From CAJQQK01 sp965224225 (lineage in GTDB: Bacteria > Pseudomonadota > Alphaproteobacteria > Rhizobiales > Hyphomicrobiaceae), in contig CBDCZF010000027.1 in assembly GCA_965224225.1 (NCBI GenBank), forward strand, positions 72,907-136,906: 64,000 nt of DNA, given 5' to 3'. Both the position numbers and the translations under genes were made by a program. The notes beneath the pieces are model-generated. The model searched no databases and had not been told where the DNA came from. It saw only the letters and a program-made list of their open reading frames with translations. Below, piece after piece: positions 17,658 through 26,897 of this stretch (positions are counted from its first letter, which is position 1; each line of letters opens with the position of its first letter).

Positions 17658-18548
17658 CTAATCCACGATCTCTTCGGCGCTAAATCCCTGCAAGTAGAGC
17701 AGGGCTGTGAGGTCGCTGTGCATGATCTGGGCATCGGCTTCGGCTGCGACAACCGGTTTGGCGTGAAAAGCAACGCCGAGGCCGGCCGCCTCGATCATGG
17801 CCAGATCGTTGGCACCGTCGCCGACCGCCAGTGTTTGAGCGCCTGCAAGCTTGTGTGTTGCCGTGAGCTCTTCAAGGGCCTCTTGTTTGGCGGCGCGGCC
17901 GAGGATCGGCGCAACCGCTTTGCCGGTGAGTTTGCCGTGCTCGATGGCAAGCGTGTTGGCACGGTGTTCGTCGAAGCCGACCCGTTCGGCTATCTGTCGT
18001 GTGAAGAACGTGAAGCCGCCCGAGACCAGCGCGCAGTAGGCGCCGTTGGCGCGCATGGTTTGAACCAGTTCGCGGGCGCCGGTCGTTACGATCAGACTGT
18101 CGGCAACGCCATCGAGGGTTGCAACGTCGAGGCCTTCGAGCATAGCTAGACGCGCTTCGAGGGCCTGCTCAAAATCAAGCTCGCCGCGCATCGCACGTTC
18201 GGTAATTTCCGCAACCGCATCGCCAACCCCGGCTGCTGCGGCGATCTCGTCGATACATTCCTGTTGGATAATGGTCGAATCCATGTCGGCAACAAGCAAA
18301 CGCTTGCGTCGGCTGGCATCGTTTGGGACAAGGTTGACGTCGACCGGTGCATCGCCAACAAGCTGGCGGATTTCGCCGCGGAGTTGGCGGGCTGCTGCTT
18401 CAGTGCAGTTCAATGTCACTTCCGCGGCTTTGCCTTCATGGAGAAGGTGCAGTTTGCCACCGGAGCGATCGGCAAATGCGTCTGCCGCGCCGGCAATCTG
18501 GCTCTCGGTCAAGGCCGGGCCGGTGAGGACGATGGCGAAGTCGGGCAT
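17658..18548 (-). CDS. serB: Phosphoserine phosphatase
   Basis: SerB removes phosphate from O-phosphoserine, the last step of serine biosynthesis. In this 296-residue HAD enzyme, DMDST (Asp88 nucleophile and Asp90) is HAD motif I, VSGGFTFF is motif II, and GDGANDLAMI is motif IV. An N-terminal domain of about 75 residues precedes the catalytic part, as in many proteobacterial SerB proteins. ATG at 18548 matches the family start (MPDFAIVLTG); upstream codons of the longer frame look random. It is divergent from miaA, with only 92 bp between the starts. Confidence 0.94.
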   Translation of the reverse strand: MPDFAIVLTGPALTESQIAGAADAFADRSGGKLHLLHEGKAAEVTLNCTEAAARQLRGEIRQLVGDAPVDVNLVPNDASRRKRLLVADMDSTIIQQECIDEIAAAAGVGDAVAEITERAMRGELDFEQALEARLAMLEGLDVATLDGVADSLIVTTGARELVQTMRANGAYCALVSGGFTFFTRQIAERVGFDEHRANTLAIEHGKLTGKAVAPILGRAAKQEALEELTATHKLAGAQTLAVGDGANDLAMIEAAGLGVAFHAKPVVAAEADAQIMHSDLTALLYLQGFSAEEIVD

Positions 18549-18640
18549 GCGGGCTGCCTTCCGATTGCAGTGCGCTGTTGCGGTACGGCATTCGGCGGTC
18601 CGAGACAACACTTGAAGGCCGGCGTTCAGGAAACAACGAC

Positions 18641-19561
18641 GTGTTCGATGGTGAAGCCATTCTGATTGCCGGTCCGACGGCAAGCGGCAAATCCGCGATT
18701 GCCGTCGAGGTGGCACGTGCGGTTGGCGGCATCATCATCAACGCTGACAGCATGCAGGTCTATCGTGACCTGCGTGTGCTCACAGCTCGGCCGGCGGCAG
18801 ATGAAATGGCGGGCATTCGCCACGAACTTTACGGCTTTCTCGGTCCCTGCGATGCTTACTCGGTCGCCAGGTATCTGGCCGATGTCGCGGTTCATCTCGA
18901 GGCCGCCCGCAGCAATGGAGCGGTTCCGGTTATCGTCGGTGGCACCGGGCTCTACTTCAAGGGGCTGCTCGAAGGTCTCTCGCCGGTGCCGGCCATCGAT
19001 CCGGCGGTTCGTGAGCGCTGGCGTGAGTTGGGCGAGCGTGAGGGTGCCGGTGTGCTCCACCAGGCGCTCAAGGCGCGCGATCCGGTGATGGCCGGCCGGC
19101 TGATGGCGACGGATGTTCAGCGCCTCGTGCGGGCGCTGGAAGTGATCGAAAGCACGGGCCGCTCGCTCAGCCACTGGCAGCAGCAGCCGGGCACGCCGGT
19201 GCTCGACGGCAGCCGTTGCCGCAAAATCGTCGTCACGCGTGACCGCGAAGAGCTCTACGAGCGCTGCGAGCGGCGCTTTGATCAGATGGTCAAAAGCGGT
19301 GGCTTGTTCGAGGTCTCGCGCCTGCAGGCCATGCAACTCGATCCCACTTGCCCGATCATGCGCGCATTGGGTGTCGCATCACTGCTTGCCTATCTTGATG
19401 GGGCATGTGACCTCGAAAGCGCCGTTGCTCAAGGCAAAACCGATACCCGGCAGTACGCAAAGCGCCAGCTTACCTGGGCTAGAAGACATATGATTTCATG
19501 GAAGCAGGTCAATTTGGTAGATTTGAAAAGAAATGAGGCTCTGAAGGTAATTTTCGGCTGA
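18641..19561 (+). CDS. miaA: tRNA dimethylallyltransferase
   Basis: MiaA adds a dimethylallyl group to A37 of tRNAs reading UNN codons. The 306-residue protein has the P-loop GPTASGKS at 11-18, the DSMQVYRDL segment that binds tRNA and substrate, and GGTGLYFKGLLEGL. The frame opens at 18578, but GTG at 18641 (read as MFDGEAILIAG) fits the family start and follows an AGGAAAC site. The last 20 codons are AT-richer than the rest and may be variable. The miaA/serB divergent pair next to ilvBH is a common alphaproteobacterial order. Confidence 0.94.
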   Translation: MFDGEAILIAGPTASGKSAIAVEVARAVGGIIINADSMQVYRDLRVLTARPAADEMAGIRHELYGFLGPCDAYSVARYLADVAVHLEAARSNGAVPVIVGGTGLYFKGLLEGLSPVPAIDPAVRERWRELGEREGAGVLHQALKARDPVMAGRLMATDVQRLVRALEVIESTGRSLSHWQQQPGTPVLDGSRCRKIVVTRDREELYERCERRFDQMVKSGGLFEVSRLQAMQLDPTCPIMRALGVASLLAYLDGACDLESAVAQGKTDTRQYAKRQLTWARRHMISWKQVNLVDLKRNEALKVIFG

Positions 19562-19674
19562 TCAATATTGAAGTGCTGGACGCTCTCCGCTACTGAAGCC
19601 CTGCCCGCTGCGGCGAAAGCCGAATCGGCGGCTGATGGCGGGATCCATGCAGAGTGAATGCGACGAGGTGTGCC

Positions 19675-21441
19675 ATGGCACGGACCATGACCGGCGGCGA
19701 AATGGTTATCCAGGCGATGATCGACCAGGGGGTCGACTACGTGTTCGGCTATCCGGGCGGAGCGGTGCTGCCGATCTATGATGAGATGTTCCAGCAGGAC
19801 CGCGTCCAGCATGTGCTTGTGCGCCAGGAAGGTGGTGCGGTGCACGCAGCCGAGGGCTACGCGCGCTCGACCGGCAAGGTCGGAGTCGTGCTGGTCACGT
19901 CGGGGCCGGGGGCGACCAACGCGGTCACGGGGCTGACCGATGCGCTGATGGATTCGATCCCGATCGTGTGCATCACCGGCCAGGTGCCAACCCATCTGAT
20001 CGGTTCCGATGCCTTCCAGGAATGCGACACCGTTGGTATCACGCGCTCGTGCACCAAGCACAACTATCTCGTCAAAAGCACCGACGATCTGGCCCGCGTG
20101 CTTCATGAAGCGTTCTACGTCGCGCGCTCCGGCCGGCCGGGGCCGGTCGTCGTCGATATCCCGAAGGACGTGCAGTTTGCCGAAGGGCGCTACGTCGGCC
20201 CGTCCAACATCCAGCATAAGACCTACAAGCCGCGCCTCAAAGGCGAGGATGCCAAGATCAAGGCAGCCGTCGAATTGATGGCCAAGGCCAAGAAGCCGGT
20301 GTTTTATACCGGTGGCGGCGTTGTCAATTCGGGCCCCAAGGCCTCGCAATTGCTGCGGGAACTGGTGCGGGTCACCGGGTTTCCAATCACCTCGACGCTG
20401 ATGGGGCTTGGCGCCTACCCGGCGCATGAGCCCAACTGGCTTGGTATGCTCGGCATGCACGGCACCTACGAAGCCAACCTGGCGATGCACGATTGCGACG
20501 TGATGGTTGCGATCGGTGCGCGCTTCGACGACCGAATCACGGGCCGGCTCGATGCCTTTGCGCCGAACTCCAAACGAATCCACATCGATATCGATCCCTC
20601 GTCGATCAACAAGAACGTGCCGGTCGACATTCCGATCATCGGGGATGTGACGCACGTGCTCGAAGACATGCTGCGGATCTGGCGGTTCAGTGCGCCGCAA
20701 GTCGATAAATCGGCGCTCAAGTCGTGGTGGAAGCAGATCGATCAGTGGCGCGGGCGCAATTCGCTCGCCTACAAGAACTCGCCCGATTTCATCATGCCGC
20801 AATATGCGATCGAGCGACTCTATGAACTGACCAAGGACCACGACACCTACATTTCGACCGAGGTCGGCCAGCACCAGATGTGGGCGGCGCAGTTCTATCA
20901 TTTCGAGGAGCCGAACCGCTGGCTGACGTCGGGCGGGCTCGGCACCATGGGCTACGGTCTGCCGGCGGCAATCGGGGCCCAGCTCGCCCATCCCAAGTCG
21001 CTGGTCATCGACATTGCCGGCGATGCCTCGATCCTGATGAACATCCAGGAACTCTCGACCGCCGTGCAGTATCGTCTGCCGGTCAAGGTGTTCATTCTCA
21101 ACAACCAGTACATGGGTATGGTGCGCCAATGGCAGCAGCTCCTGCACGGCAATCGCCTGTCGGAGACCTATACTGAGGCGCTGCCCGACTTCGTCAAGCT
21201 CGCCGAGGCCTATGGCGGGCACGGTATTCGCTGTGAAAAGCCGGGCGATCTCGATGATGCGATCAAGGAAATGATCGCTTACGACGGGCCGGTGATGTTC
21301 GACTGTCGGGTTGCCAATCTCGCCAACTGCTTCCCGATGATCCCGTCGGGCAAGGCCCACAACGAGATGCTGCTCGGTGAAGAGGTGAGCGATGAGGAGA
21401 TCGGCAAGGCGATCGGTGCGGAAGGCAAGACGCTGGTCTAA
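19675..21441 (+). CDS. ilvB: Acetolactate synthase large (catalytic) subunit
   Basis: This enzyme makes acetolactate or acetohydroxybutyrate from pyruvate in branched-chain amino acid synthesis, using thiamine diphosphate and FAD. The 588-residue protein is full length. The catalytic Glu lies in RQEGGAVHAAEGYAR, the thiamine/Mg motif begins at GDASILMN in the C-terminal third, and the central domain has GARFDDR near the FAD site. ATG at 19675 is chosen because GAGGTG lies six bases upstream; an ATG at 19654 is in frame. The small subunit follows 73 bp downstream. No leader peptide or attenuator is obvious in the 113 bp upstream. Confidence 0.95.
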   Translation: MARTMTGGEMVIQAMIDQGVDYVFGYPGGAVLPIYDEMFQQDRVQHVLVRQEGGAVHAAEGYARSTGKVGVVLVTSGPGATNAVTGLTDALMDSIPIVCITGQVPTHLIGSDAFQECDTVGITRSCTKHNYLVKSTDDLARVLHEAFYVARSGRPGPVVVDIPKDVQFAEGRYVGPSNIQHKTYKPRLKGEDAKIKAAVELMAKAKKPVFYTGGGVVNSGPKASQLLRELVRVTGFPITSTLMGLGAYPAHEPNWLGMLGMHGTYEANLAMHDCDVMVAIGARFDDRITGRLDAFAPNSKRIHIDIDPSSINKNVPVDIPIIGDVTHVLEDMLRIWRFSAPQVDKSALKSWWKQIDQWRGRNSLAYKNSPDFIMPQYAIERLYELTKDHDTYISTEVGQHQMWAAQFYHFEEPNRWLTSGGLGTMGYGLPAAIGAQLAHPKSLVIDIAGDASILMNIQELSTAVQYRLPVKVFILNNQYMGMVRQWQQLLHGNRLSETYTEALPDFVKLAEAYGGHGIRCEKPGDLDDAIKEMIAYDGPVMFDCRVANLANCFPMIPSGKAHNEMLLGEEVSDEEIGKAIGAEGKTLV

Positions 21442-21514
21442 CGGTCAAACTTGACCAGGCTGCGGAGCTGCGGCTCCACAAATGATAATCAGACGTTTGC
21501 TGGACGGAAGAAAC

Positions 21515-22057
21515 ATGCCCAATACCCAGTCGCACTATCCCGATCCGATCGGTCGCCAGGAGTTCGTGTCGCGGACCCTGTCGGTTCTGGTCGACAACGA
21601 GCCGGGTGTGCTTGCCCGTGTGATCGGTCTGTTTTCCGGACGCGGCTACAACATCGACTCGCTGACGGTGACCGAAACGGAGCATGAAAGCCACGTCTCG
21701 CGGATCACAATCGTCACGGGTGGTACACCGGCGGTGATCGAACAGATCAAGCATCAGCTCGAGCGCATGGTGCCGGTGCACGGCGTTACAGATCTGACGC
21801 TCGACGGCGAATCGCTCGAACGCGAATTGGCGCTGATCAAGGTGGTCGGCAAGGGCGAGCACCGTATCGAGGCGTTGCGACTGGCCGAGATCTTTCGCGC
21901 CGATGTCATCGATGCCTCGACCGAGCATTTCGTGTTTCAGCTGACTGGCCGCTCGGTCGATATCGACCGTTTCATCAACATCATGACGGAGCTGGGCCTG
22001 GCCGAGGTCTCGCGCACCGGCATTGCGGCTATCGCACGCGGGCCGCTGGTGATCTGA
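21515..22057 (+). CDS. ilvH: Acetolactate synthase small (regulatory) subunit
   Basis: IlvH binds the large subunit, activates it and mediates valine feedback. The 180-residue length is normal. An ACT domain covers about residues 17-90: TLSVLVDNEPGVLARVIGLF, then the RGYNIDSLTV motif. The C-terminal ALS_ss_C domain follows, with ELALIKV, FRADVID and FINIMTELGLAEVSRTG. ATG at 21515 (MPNTQSH) follows GGAAGAA; an upstream ATG at 21482 is a less likely start. It forms an operon with ilvB. Confidence 0.95.
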   Translation: MPNTQSHYPDPIGRQEFVSRTLSVLVDNEPGVLARVIGLFSGRGYNIDSLTVTETEHESHVSRITIVTGGTPAVIEQIKHQLERMVPVHGVTDLTLDGESLERELALIKVVGKGEHRIEALRLAEIFRADVIDASTEHFVFQLTGRSVDIDRFINIMTELGLAEVSRTGIAAIARGPLVI

Positions 22058-22340
22058 TCGGGGTCTTCGATGCGCGTTGTCCGTCGGTGGGCAGGCGTCG
22101 GGGGCTGCTTCATTTCGAGGTTGCGGCTCGCTGGTGAGTACTTTCACCCACATCTTTCTGCGCTGCACGGCCCAATGCCCCTCACCCTAACCGTCTCCCC
22201 GTAGTAGCACGCCATTCGCTGCGATCCGGCGTTAAGGGCGCTGCGGGATGGTTTTGGGCATTTCTCCCTGTCTACGAAAACGACCGTCTCGCTAGTGATC
22301 TGGACCTGACAGTTGATTCCCGTCCCGTATCCAAACTCCG

Positions 22341-22433
22341 CGTCATCCCCGCGCAGGCGGGGACCCAAGCAAACCTCAGCAAACTCTGTGCCGCTGGTGA
22401 CATGCTTGGGTTCCCGCCTGCGCGGGAATGACG
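22341..22433. repeat. Palindromic intergenic repeat pair (REP/BIME-like)
   Basis: Two 30-base arms, 22341-22370 and 22404-22433, are inverted copies with only two mismatches, separated by 33 bases. Each arm contains its own G/C palindrome of the CCCGCGCAGGCGGG type. The CGTCAT...GGGACCCAAGC layout matches a class of repeats seen between genes in many proteobacteria. It probably folds into a long hairpin in RNA. It may act as a transcript stabiliser or be a non-autonomous mobile repeat; neither can be decided here. Confidence 0.8.
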
Positions 22434-22752
22434 GAGCGGTGTGTGGCGAGTGGGTACTAACCGTTTGGTTTGGAACACTAGACGTATCCGCGCTAATAGA
22501 AGTCTACACTTGCATTCGGTCAGACAACGGGTGCTGTTATTGACATACTTGTCCTTATCACCAAGTGGTCTGCTTCGGGAAAACGCTACCAATCGGATGC
22601 TTCTTTTTTCGTTGCGTCGAAGCTCGCTATTGGCCCGATCCTGCAGACCTCAGCTTGAGCCCGGTACACTCGAAGTTGAGGGTATTGCAGACGAAGCCGC
22701 GGCGGGCGGCGATCGACGCACCTGACCCGTTACGGTCGTAAACCGGTGCAGC

Positions 22753-22770
22753 ATCACCGAATGCGGTGAT
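22753..22770. promoter_or_regulatory. Short perfect inverted repeat upstream of VWA gene
   Basis: ATCACCG and CGGTGAT form a perfect 7-bp stem around a 4-base loop, about 180 bases upstream of the VWA start. It could be an operator or a small RNA hairpin. No factor is assigned. Confidence 0.3.
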
Positions 22771-22950
22771 TACGGCATTTGCAAAAAAGAGTCATTGGCC
22801 TGGGCTGATTGTGGTCCCAATGTCACGCCATCATCGTGGTCTCTAACGAAAAGCGGAATTTCATCAGTTCGTCGCGCCGTGTGCCCATTTTCGCCACAGC
22901 ATGCACCGAAACATCTGGTTCATCTATTCCCTCAAAGAAGAGGCAAAGCC

Positions 22951-24306
22951 GTGTTCTGCAAATATCTAACGACCATCGGCATAGCGACGCTGTCGGTGTT
23001 GTCTGGCCCTGGCGTCGATGTCGCCGCCAGCCAGCGTGTCAAAAGTGACACCATCTCGGTCAACGCTCGGCTTGGACAAAGCGTCCTGAAATATGGCGCG
23101 TCGCAACGCGTGTTTCTGCGTATAAGCGTCAGGGGTATCCAGAATGATAGCTCTGAACACCGGATACCGGCCAACATCGCGCTTGTCATCGATCGATCGG
23201 GCTCGATGCGCGGCAACAAGATCGCAAGGGCACGTGATGCAGCCAACATGGCAATCAATAGGCTGAGCGCAACTGATATCGCTTCCGTCATCGTGTTCGA
23301 CGACAAGATTGATACGCTGGTGAAAGCCACCCGGGTACGGGACCCGGACAAGTTTCACGTTCGCATCGACAACATCCGTGCCGGTGGCAAAACGGCGATT
23401 TATGCCGCGGTAAAGGAAGCTGCCCGCGAGATCCGCCGCAACAAAAGCCCTCGTCGCCTCAATCGCATCATTCTGATGTCCGATGGCAGGGCCAACGTCG
23501 GGCCGTCCAAGCTGCACCATTTTGAAGAGCTCGGTGAGCGGCTCGGCCAAGAAGGTATTTCCGTCAGCACAATCGGTCTTGGCAATGGATACAACGAAGA
23601 TCTTATGTCGGAACTTGCCGCGACAAGTGACGGCAACCACGCGTTCGCCCGCACGGCATCGGACCTAACGAAGATCTTCAACCAAGAATTCGACGAACTG
23701 CTGTCGGTCACTGGTCAGGATATTGAGATTATCATCCGCACCCAGTCTGGTGTCGTCCCGCTACGCACACTCGGCCGGGCTGGTATGATCGATGGTAACA
23801 TGGTGCGCATCAAGCTCAATCAGGTCTACGGTACCGCTGAATATTCTTTGCAGGTCGAGCTCGACGTGCCATCTGACTTACCTCTGGGCGAAACCGATCT
23901 GGTCGACGTGGAGGTCAATTACTCGCAGTCGAGCGGTGAGCGCCGCCGCATCGCAAAAACTGTTGTTGGCCGGTTCAGCTCATCAGAGGACGACGTGCGC
24001 CGCAGCATCGATCCCGAGGTCATGGAACCAATCCTCGAGTTGGAAGCCCGAAAGCGCAGCCGTGAGGCAATTGAATTGCGCGACAAAGGTCAAATCGAGG
24101 AGGCGCGCAAGCTGTTGCGTGACAATGCCGTAAGGCTGGATCTTGGACAGAAGAAGTATCGGATCAAATCGAAACGCCTGCAGAAACTTCAGTCCAACAG
24201 CGAAGCTGCGGCGGCTTCAATTGCAGACAAACGCGAATGGAACGCCTCACGCAAGCAGATGCGCGAAGATCTTAGCAACCGACAGGGTGCGAAACTTAAA
24301 TACTAA
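22951..24306 (+). CDS. Secreted von Willebrand factor A (VWA) domain protein
   Basis: This is a 451-residue protein with an N-terminal signal-like segment (MFCKYLTTIGIATLSVLSGP). The VWA domain at about 75-260 has a complete metal-ion-dependent adhesion site: DRSGS (Asp81, Ser83, Ser85), Thr148 in GGKTAI and Asp178 in MSDGR. A beta-rich middle region follows, then a highly charged, helical C-terminus (about 360-450) rich in Arg, Lys, Glu and Gln that may form a coiled coil. GTG at 22951 follows AAGAGG; the open frame extends to 22795 but without a sensible N-terminus. It is isolated, with large gene-free gaps on both sides. Its role is unknown; metal-dependent protein binding is the domain's usual property. 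Confidence 0.8.
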   Translation: MFCKYLTTIGIATLSVLSGPGVDVAASQRVKSDTISVNARLGQSVLKYGASQRVFLRISVRGIQNDSSEHRIPANIALVIDRSGSMRGNKIARARDAANMAINRLSATDIASVIVFDDKIDTLVKATRVRDPDKFHVRIDNIRAGGKTAIYAAVKEAAREIRRNKSPRRLNRIILMSDGRANVGPSKLHHFEELGERLGQEGISVSTIGLGNGYNEDLMSELAATSDGNHAFARTASDLTKIFNQEFDELLSVTGQDIEIIIRTQSGVVPLRTLGRAGMIDGNMVRIKLNQVYGTAEYSLQVELDVPSDLPLGETDLVDVEVNYSQSSGERRRIAKTVVGRFSSSEDDVRRSIDPEVMEPILELEARKRSREAIELRDKGQIEEARKLLRDNAVRLDLGQKKYRIKSKRLQKLQSNSEAAAASIADKREWNASRKQMREDLSNRQGAKLKY

Positions 24307-25217
24307 GCGATAGAGGCGATCGATCGCTATACTAACAGCGACGTGATCGGCCTCGGCGGCGTCCGCTGGCGTCGCGAGTTGTGTGAGATGAACCGTCGAT
24401 AGATCGGTCATCTGGCGACCCGTCGACCAGCGGCCCGTTCGCCGCTCACCGGAGGCGGTGATCAGGCGTATTCTGCCCGAGCAAATTCTGCATGGCCGAA
24501 TCCACCGGATCGCGCGAGCACCTGAAGCAGCGCAAAAAACGAGCAGCGTGAGCGCCGACATTGCACACGTTAGGGCTCAAGGCTCTCTGAGCGCAGTCCA
24601 ATGACGCACGTGCCTACTTGGCCTAGCCAGGGCTGTGGTTGGATGAGGAGCGGTTGCGTTGTTGCAGCGCTGAGGATTATGGCCTGTAACCCGGTGCTGA
24701 AGATTAGCATTGACTAACTTTTCTCGCGTTGATTGCCGCTTCTGGTGGAAGCAGACATGCATCGTCGTCGCGAACGCAGATCGGTGCAAGGTCGATATAT
24801 CGATCGGCTCACTCGCCACACGGTCGCGAAGATAGATCTGCGGACCTGTCCGCCGACTGAATACAACTCAATGGTGTTTGTAAGGTCGGTCCTTGTTTTT
24901 TTCGCCTTGGAGCGAGGTGACGGGACTGGCGAGGCGGGCGAAACGGCACAGCGCAATCGAGCCGCTTCCTGAAAGGGAAGCGAGGCATGGACGAATTGGA
25001 GGAGCCTTCTCTTGGATTAGTCGACAGACTAGCTAGCTAGGCAGCTGCAAAGTGCATCCCAGAGAACTGACAGAGCCTGCTCTGCGATCAGATGGAAAGC
25101 CGCCGGGGCAATTGATCCAACGCAAGCGGATCGGTGATCCGACAGCTATCATCGGGATCGCGGCCGATCGACATGCAAGCTCATTGAGGCAAGGCCTACT
25201 TTGCGGGAGAATCGAAA
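24307..25217. other. Gene-free interval
   Basis: There are about 910 bases with no convincing gene on either strand; the open frames are short, lack ribosome sites and resemble no family. Visible structure is limited to an imperfect palindrome just after the VWA stop (AGCGAT...ATCGCT, 24304-24330). A hairpin lies at about 24962-24981 (CGCTTCC, loop, GGGAAGCG), a CTAGCTAGCTAG run at about 25029-25040, and a short CGGATC/GATCCG palindrome near 25125-25140. It may contain an unrecognised small RNA or decayed genes. Confidence 0.5.
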
Positions 25218-26816
25218 ATGTCTGTCACCATCAGATTTTGCGGCGCCGCTCGGACAGTGACCGGTTCTTGCTACTGGGTGCAGACGCCTCGCTGCGCATT
25301 TCTGGTCGATTGCGGTCTGTTCCAGGGACCGAAGACTGTGAAGGAACTGAACTACCGGGAATTCCCGTTCGATCCATCAACGATCGCCTTCGTTCTGCAA
25401 ACCCATGCTCACATCGATCATGCAGGGCTGCTGCCGAAACTTTACAGGTCAAACTTCCAAGGCAAGATCTTTGCCACAAGCGGCACCCGGGACCTACTGT
25501 CGTTCATGCTGCCGGATAGCGGCCATATCCAGGAAATGGAGGTGGAGCACCTCAACCGGCGCAATGCCCGACATGGCAAGCCCCAGGTCACGCCGATTTA
25601 CACGCGCGAGGACGCCGAAAACTGCCTCAAGGCTGTTGAATCCGTCGAATACGATGAATGGACCCGCGTCGGCGAGGGGGTGCGGGCACGCTTTTGGAAT
25701 GCCGGCCACATCCTTGGTTCAGCCTCCATCGAGGTTGAGATCGACACGCAGGAGGAAGGCGGCGACAAACTCCGGATCCTGTTTTCCGGCGACATCGGTC
25801 CTGACAACAAGCTGTTCCATCCCGACCCAGAGGCGGCGACCGATTTCGACTACGTCATTTGCGAATCCACATACGGCGGCCGGAATCGCCCCCGCGTAAC
25901 GGAGGAGAAGCGCCGCGAGGTTCTGGCGTGTGAAGTCAGCCAGGCGCTAAAGAATGATCGGATCCTACTCATCCCCATCTTTGCCGTCGAGCGAACGCAG
26001 GAACTCATTATGGACCTCCTGACGCTCCAGAAGAGCGGGGACTTGCCCGGCACACCCATCTACCTGGACTCGCCCCTTGCCATCCGTGTCACGCGCGTTT
26101 TCGAGGAGCACGCGCACACCTTGGAAGATTTTGGCGAGACGCCGAAACTACTCGGCCATCCGTTCGTTCATCCGACCGAAACAACCGACGAGAGCAAGCA
26201 GCTCAACCGGATTTCCGGGGGCGCGATCATAATGGCAGCGAGCGGGATGTGCGATGCCGGCCGCATCCGCCACCACCTCAAGCAGTGGCTTTGGAGCAAG
26301 AAGGCCACCATCCTGTTCGTCGGCTATCAGGCGCCCGGAACAATGGGTCGGCTGCTCGTTGACGGTGTCAAAAACGTCAAGATCCTTGGTGAGGAGATTC
26401 GCGTCCAGGCACGCATTCGCCAGATCGAGACCTACTCCGGGCATGCCGACAACGATGAGCTTATCGATTGGATCATGGAGCGGCGACCAATCAAGAGCGC
26501 CTTGTTCCTGACGCACGGCGAAGAAGAGGCAATGGTGGCGCTGACGGACCAGCTCGTTGATCGTGGGCTGGATCGGCGATTCATCCTGTCACCCGAGCTC
26601 GACGATCAACTTGAACTGGCTGGCAACGGGCGGTTGCCGCAGAAGCGCTCGGCGCCACGCCGCTTGAGCCCCGAGGCCGTCACCAATCAGGACTGGCACA
26701 ACGAATTGGCGCAGTTCACGTTCGATTTGCGCGAACTTCTGGAGCAGGCAGCCGACGCCCGAACCAGAGCGAAGATCATGCGGCGCATGAAGCGCGCCTT
26801 GGAGGCAGGCGAATAG
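25218..26816 (+). CDS. MBL-fold / beta-CASP metallo-hydrolase with RNA-specificity domain
   Basis: This 532-residue protein belongs to the CPSF73/YSH1-like family of metallo-beta-lactamase nucleases. HAHIDHAG at 63-70 binds two metals (His63, His65, Asp67, His68), with further ligands near GHILGSAS and FSGDIG. A beta-CASP domain fills the middle, including the CESTYGGR and YLDSPLA segments. The C-terminal RMMBL motif is around SGHADNDEL and LTHGEEEAM. Such enzymes cut RNA, but the bacterial role is often unproven. GGGAG precedes ATG at 25218. The LOG-family gene follows 81 bp downstream on the same strand. Confidence 0.9.
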   Translation: MSVTIRFCGAARTVTGSCYWVQTPRCAFLVDCGLFQGPKTVKELNYREFPFDPSTIAFVLQTHAHIDHAGLLPKLYRSNFQGKIFATSGTRDLLSFMLPDSGHIQEMEVEHLNRRNARHGKPQVTPIYTREDAENCLKAVESVEYDEWTRVGEGVRARFWNAGHILGSASIEVEIDTQEEGGDKLRILFSGDIGPDNKLFHPDPEAATDFDYVICESTYGGRNRPRVTEEKRREVLACEVSQALKNDRILLIPIFAVERTQELIMDLLTLQKSGDLPGTPIYLDSPLAIRVTRVFEEHAHTLEDFGETPKLLGHPFVHPTETTDESKQLNRISGGAIIMAASGMCDAGRIRHHLKQWLWSKKATILFVGYQAPGTMGRLLVDGVKNVKILGEEIRVQARIRQIETYSGHADNDELIDWIMERRPIKSALFLTHGEEEAMVALTDQLVDRGLDRRFILSPELDDQLELAGNGRLPQKRSAPRRLSPEAVTNQDWHNELAQFTFDLRELLEQAADARTRAKIMRRMKRALEAGE

Positions 26817-26897
26817 CCGCGCTCAACAATGGGATGGCCTTGCGCCTATGCCAAGATCGGGATGAATGTTTGTAACGTGCCAATCGGAGCATGAACG

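Larger units (their letters stand above)
22058..22950. other. Gene-poor interval with dispersed-repeat sequence
   Basis: There are about 890 bases between ilvH and the VWA gene and I accept no gene in them. The short open frames here read through repeat sequence; for example, one on the minus strand gives the HSRAGGNP and WVPACAGMT translation typical of palindromic repeats. The interval holds the palindromic pair at 22341-22433 and a C-rich CCCTCACCCTAACC-type segment at 22177-22201 that resembles part of a widespread intergenic repeat. It also holds a perfect 7-bp hairpin at 22753-22770 upstream of the VWA gene. The A/T-richer stretch at 22530-22620 could hold a promoter. Confidence 0.6.

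Noticed and set aside
19429..21360. A 643-codon minus-strand open frame across ilvB
   Set aside because: It is antisense to a clear acetolactate synthase gene; high GC and codon bias make long antisense frames common, and its translation is rich in His, Arg and Asp without any family motif.
22272..22592. 106-codon minus-strand frame in the ilvH-VWA gap
   Set aside because: Its translation passes through both arms of the palindromic repeat and gives the peptide pattern typical of such repeats, so it is not a gene.
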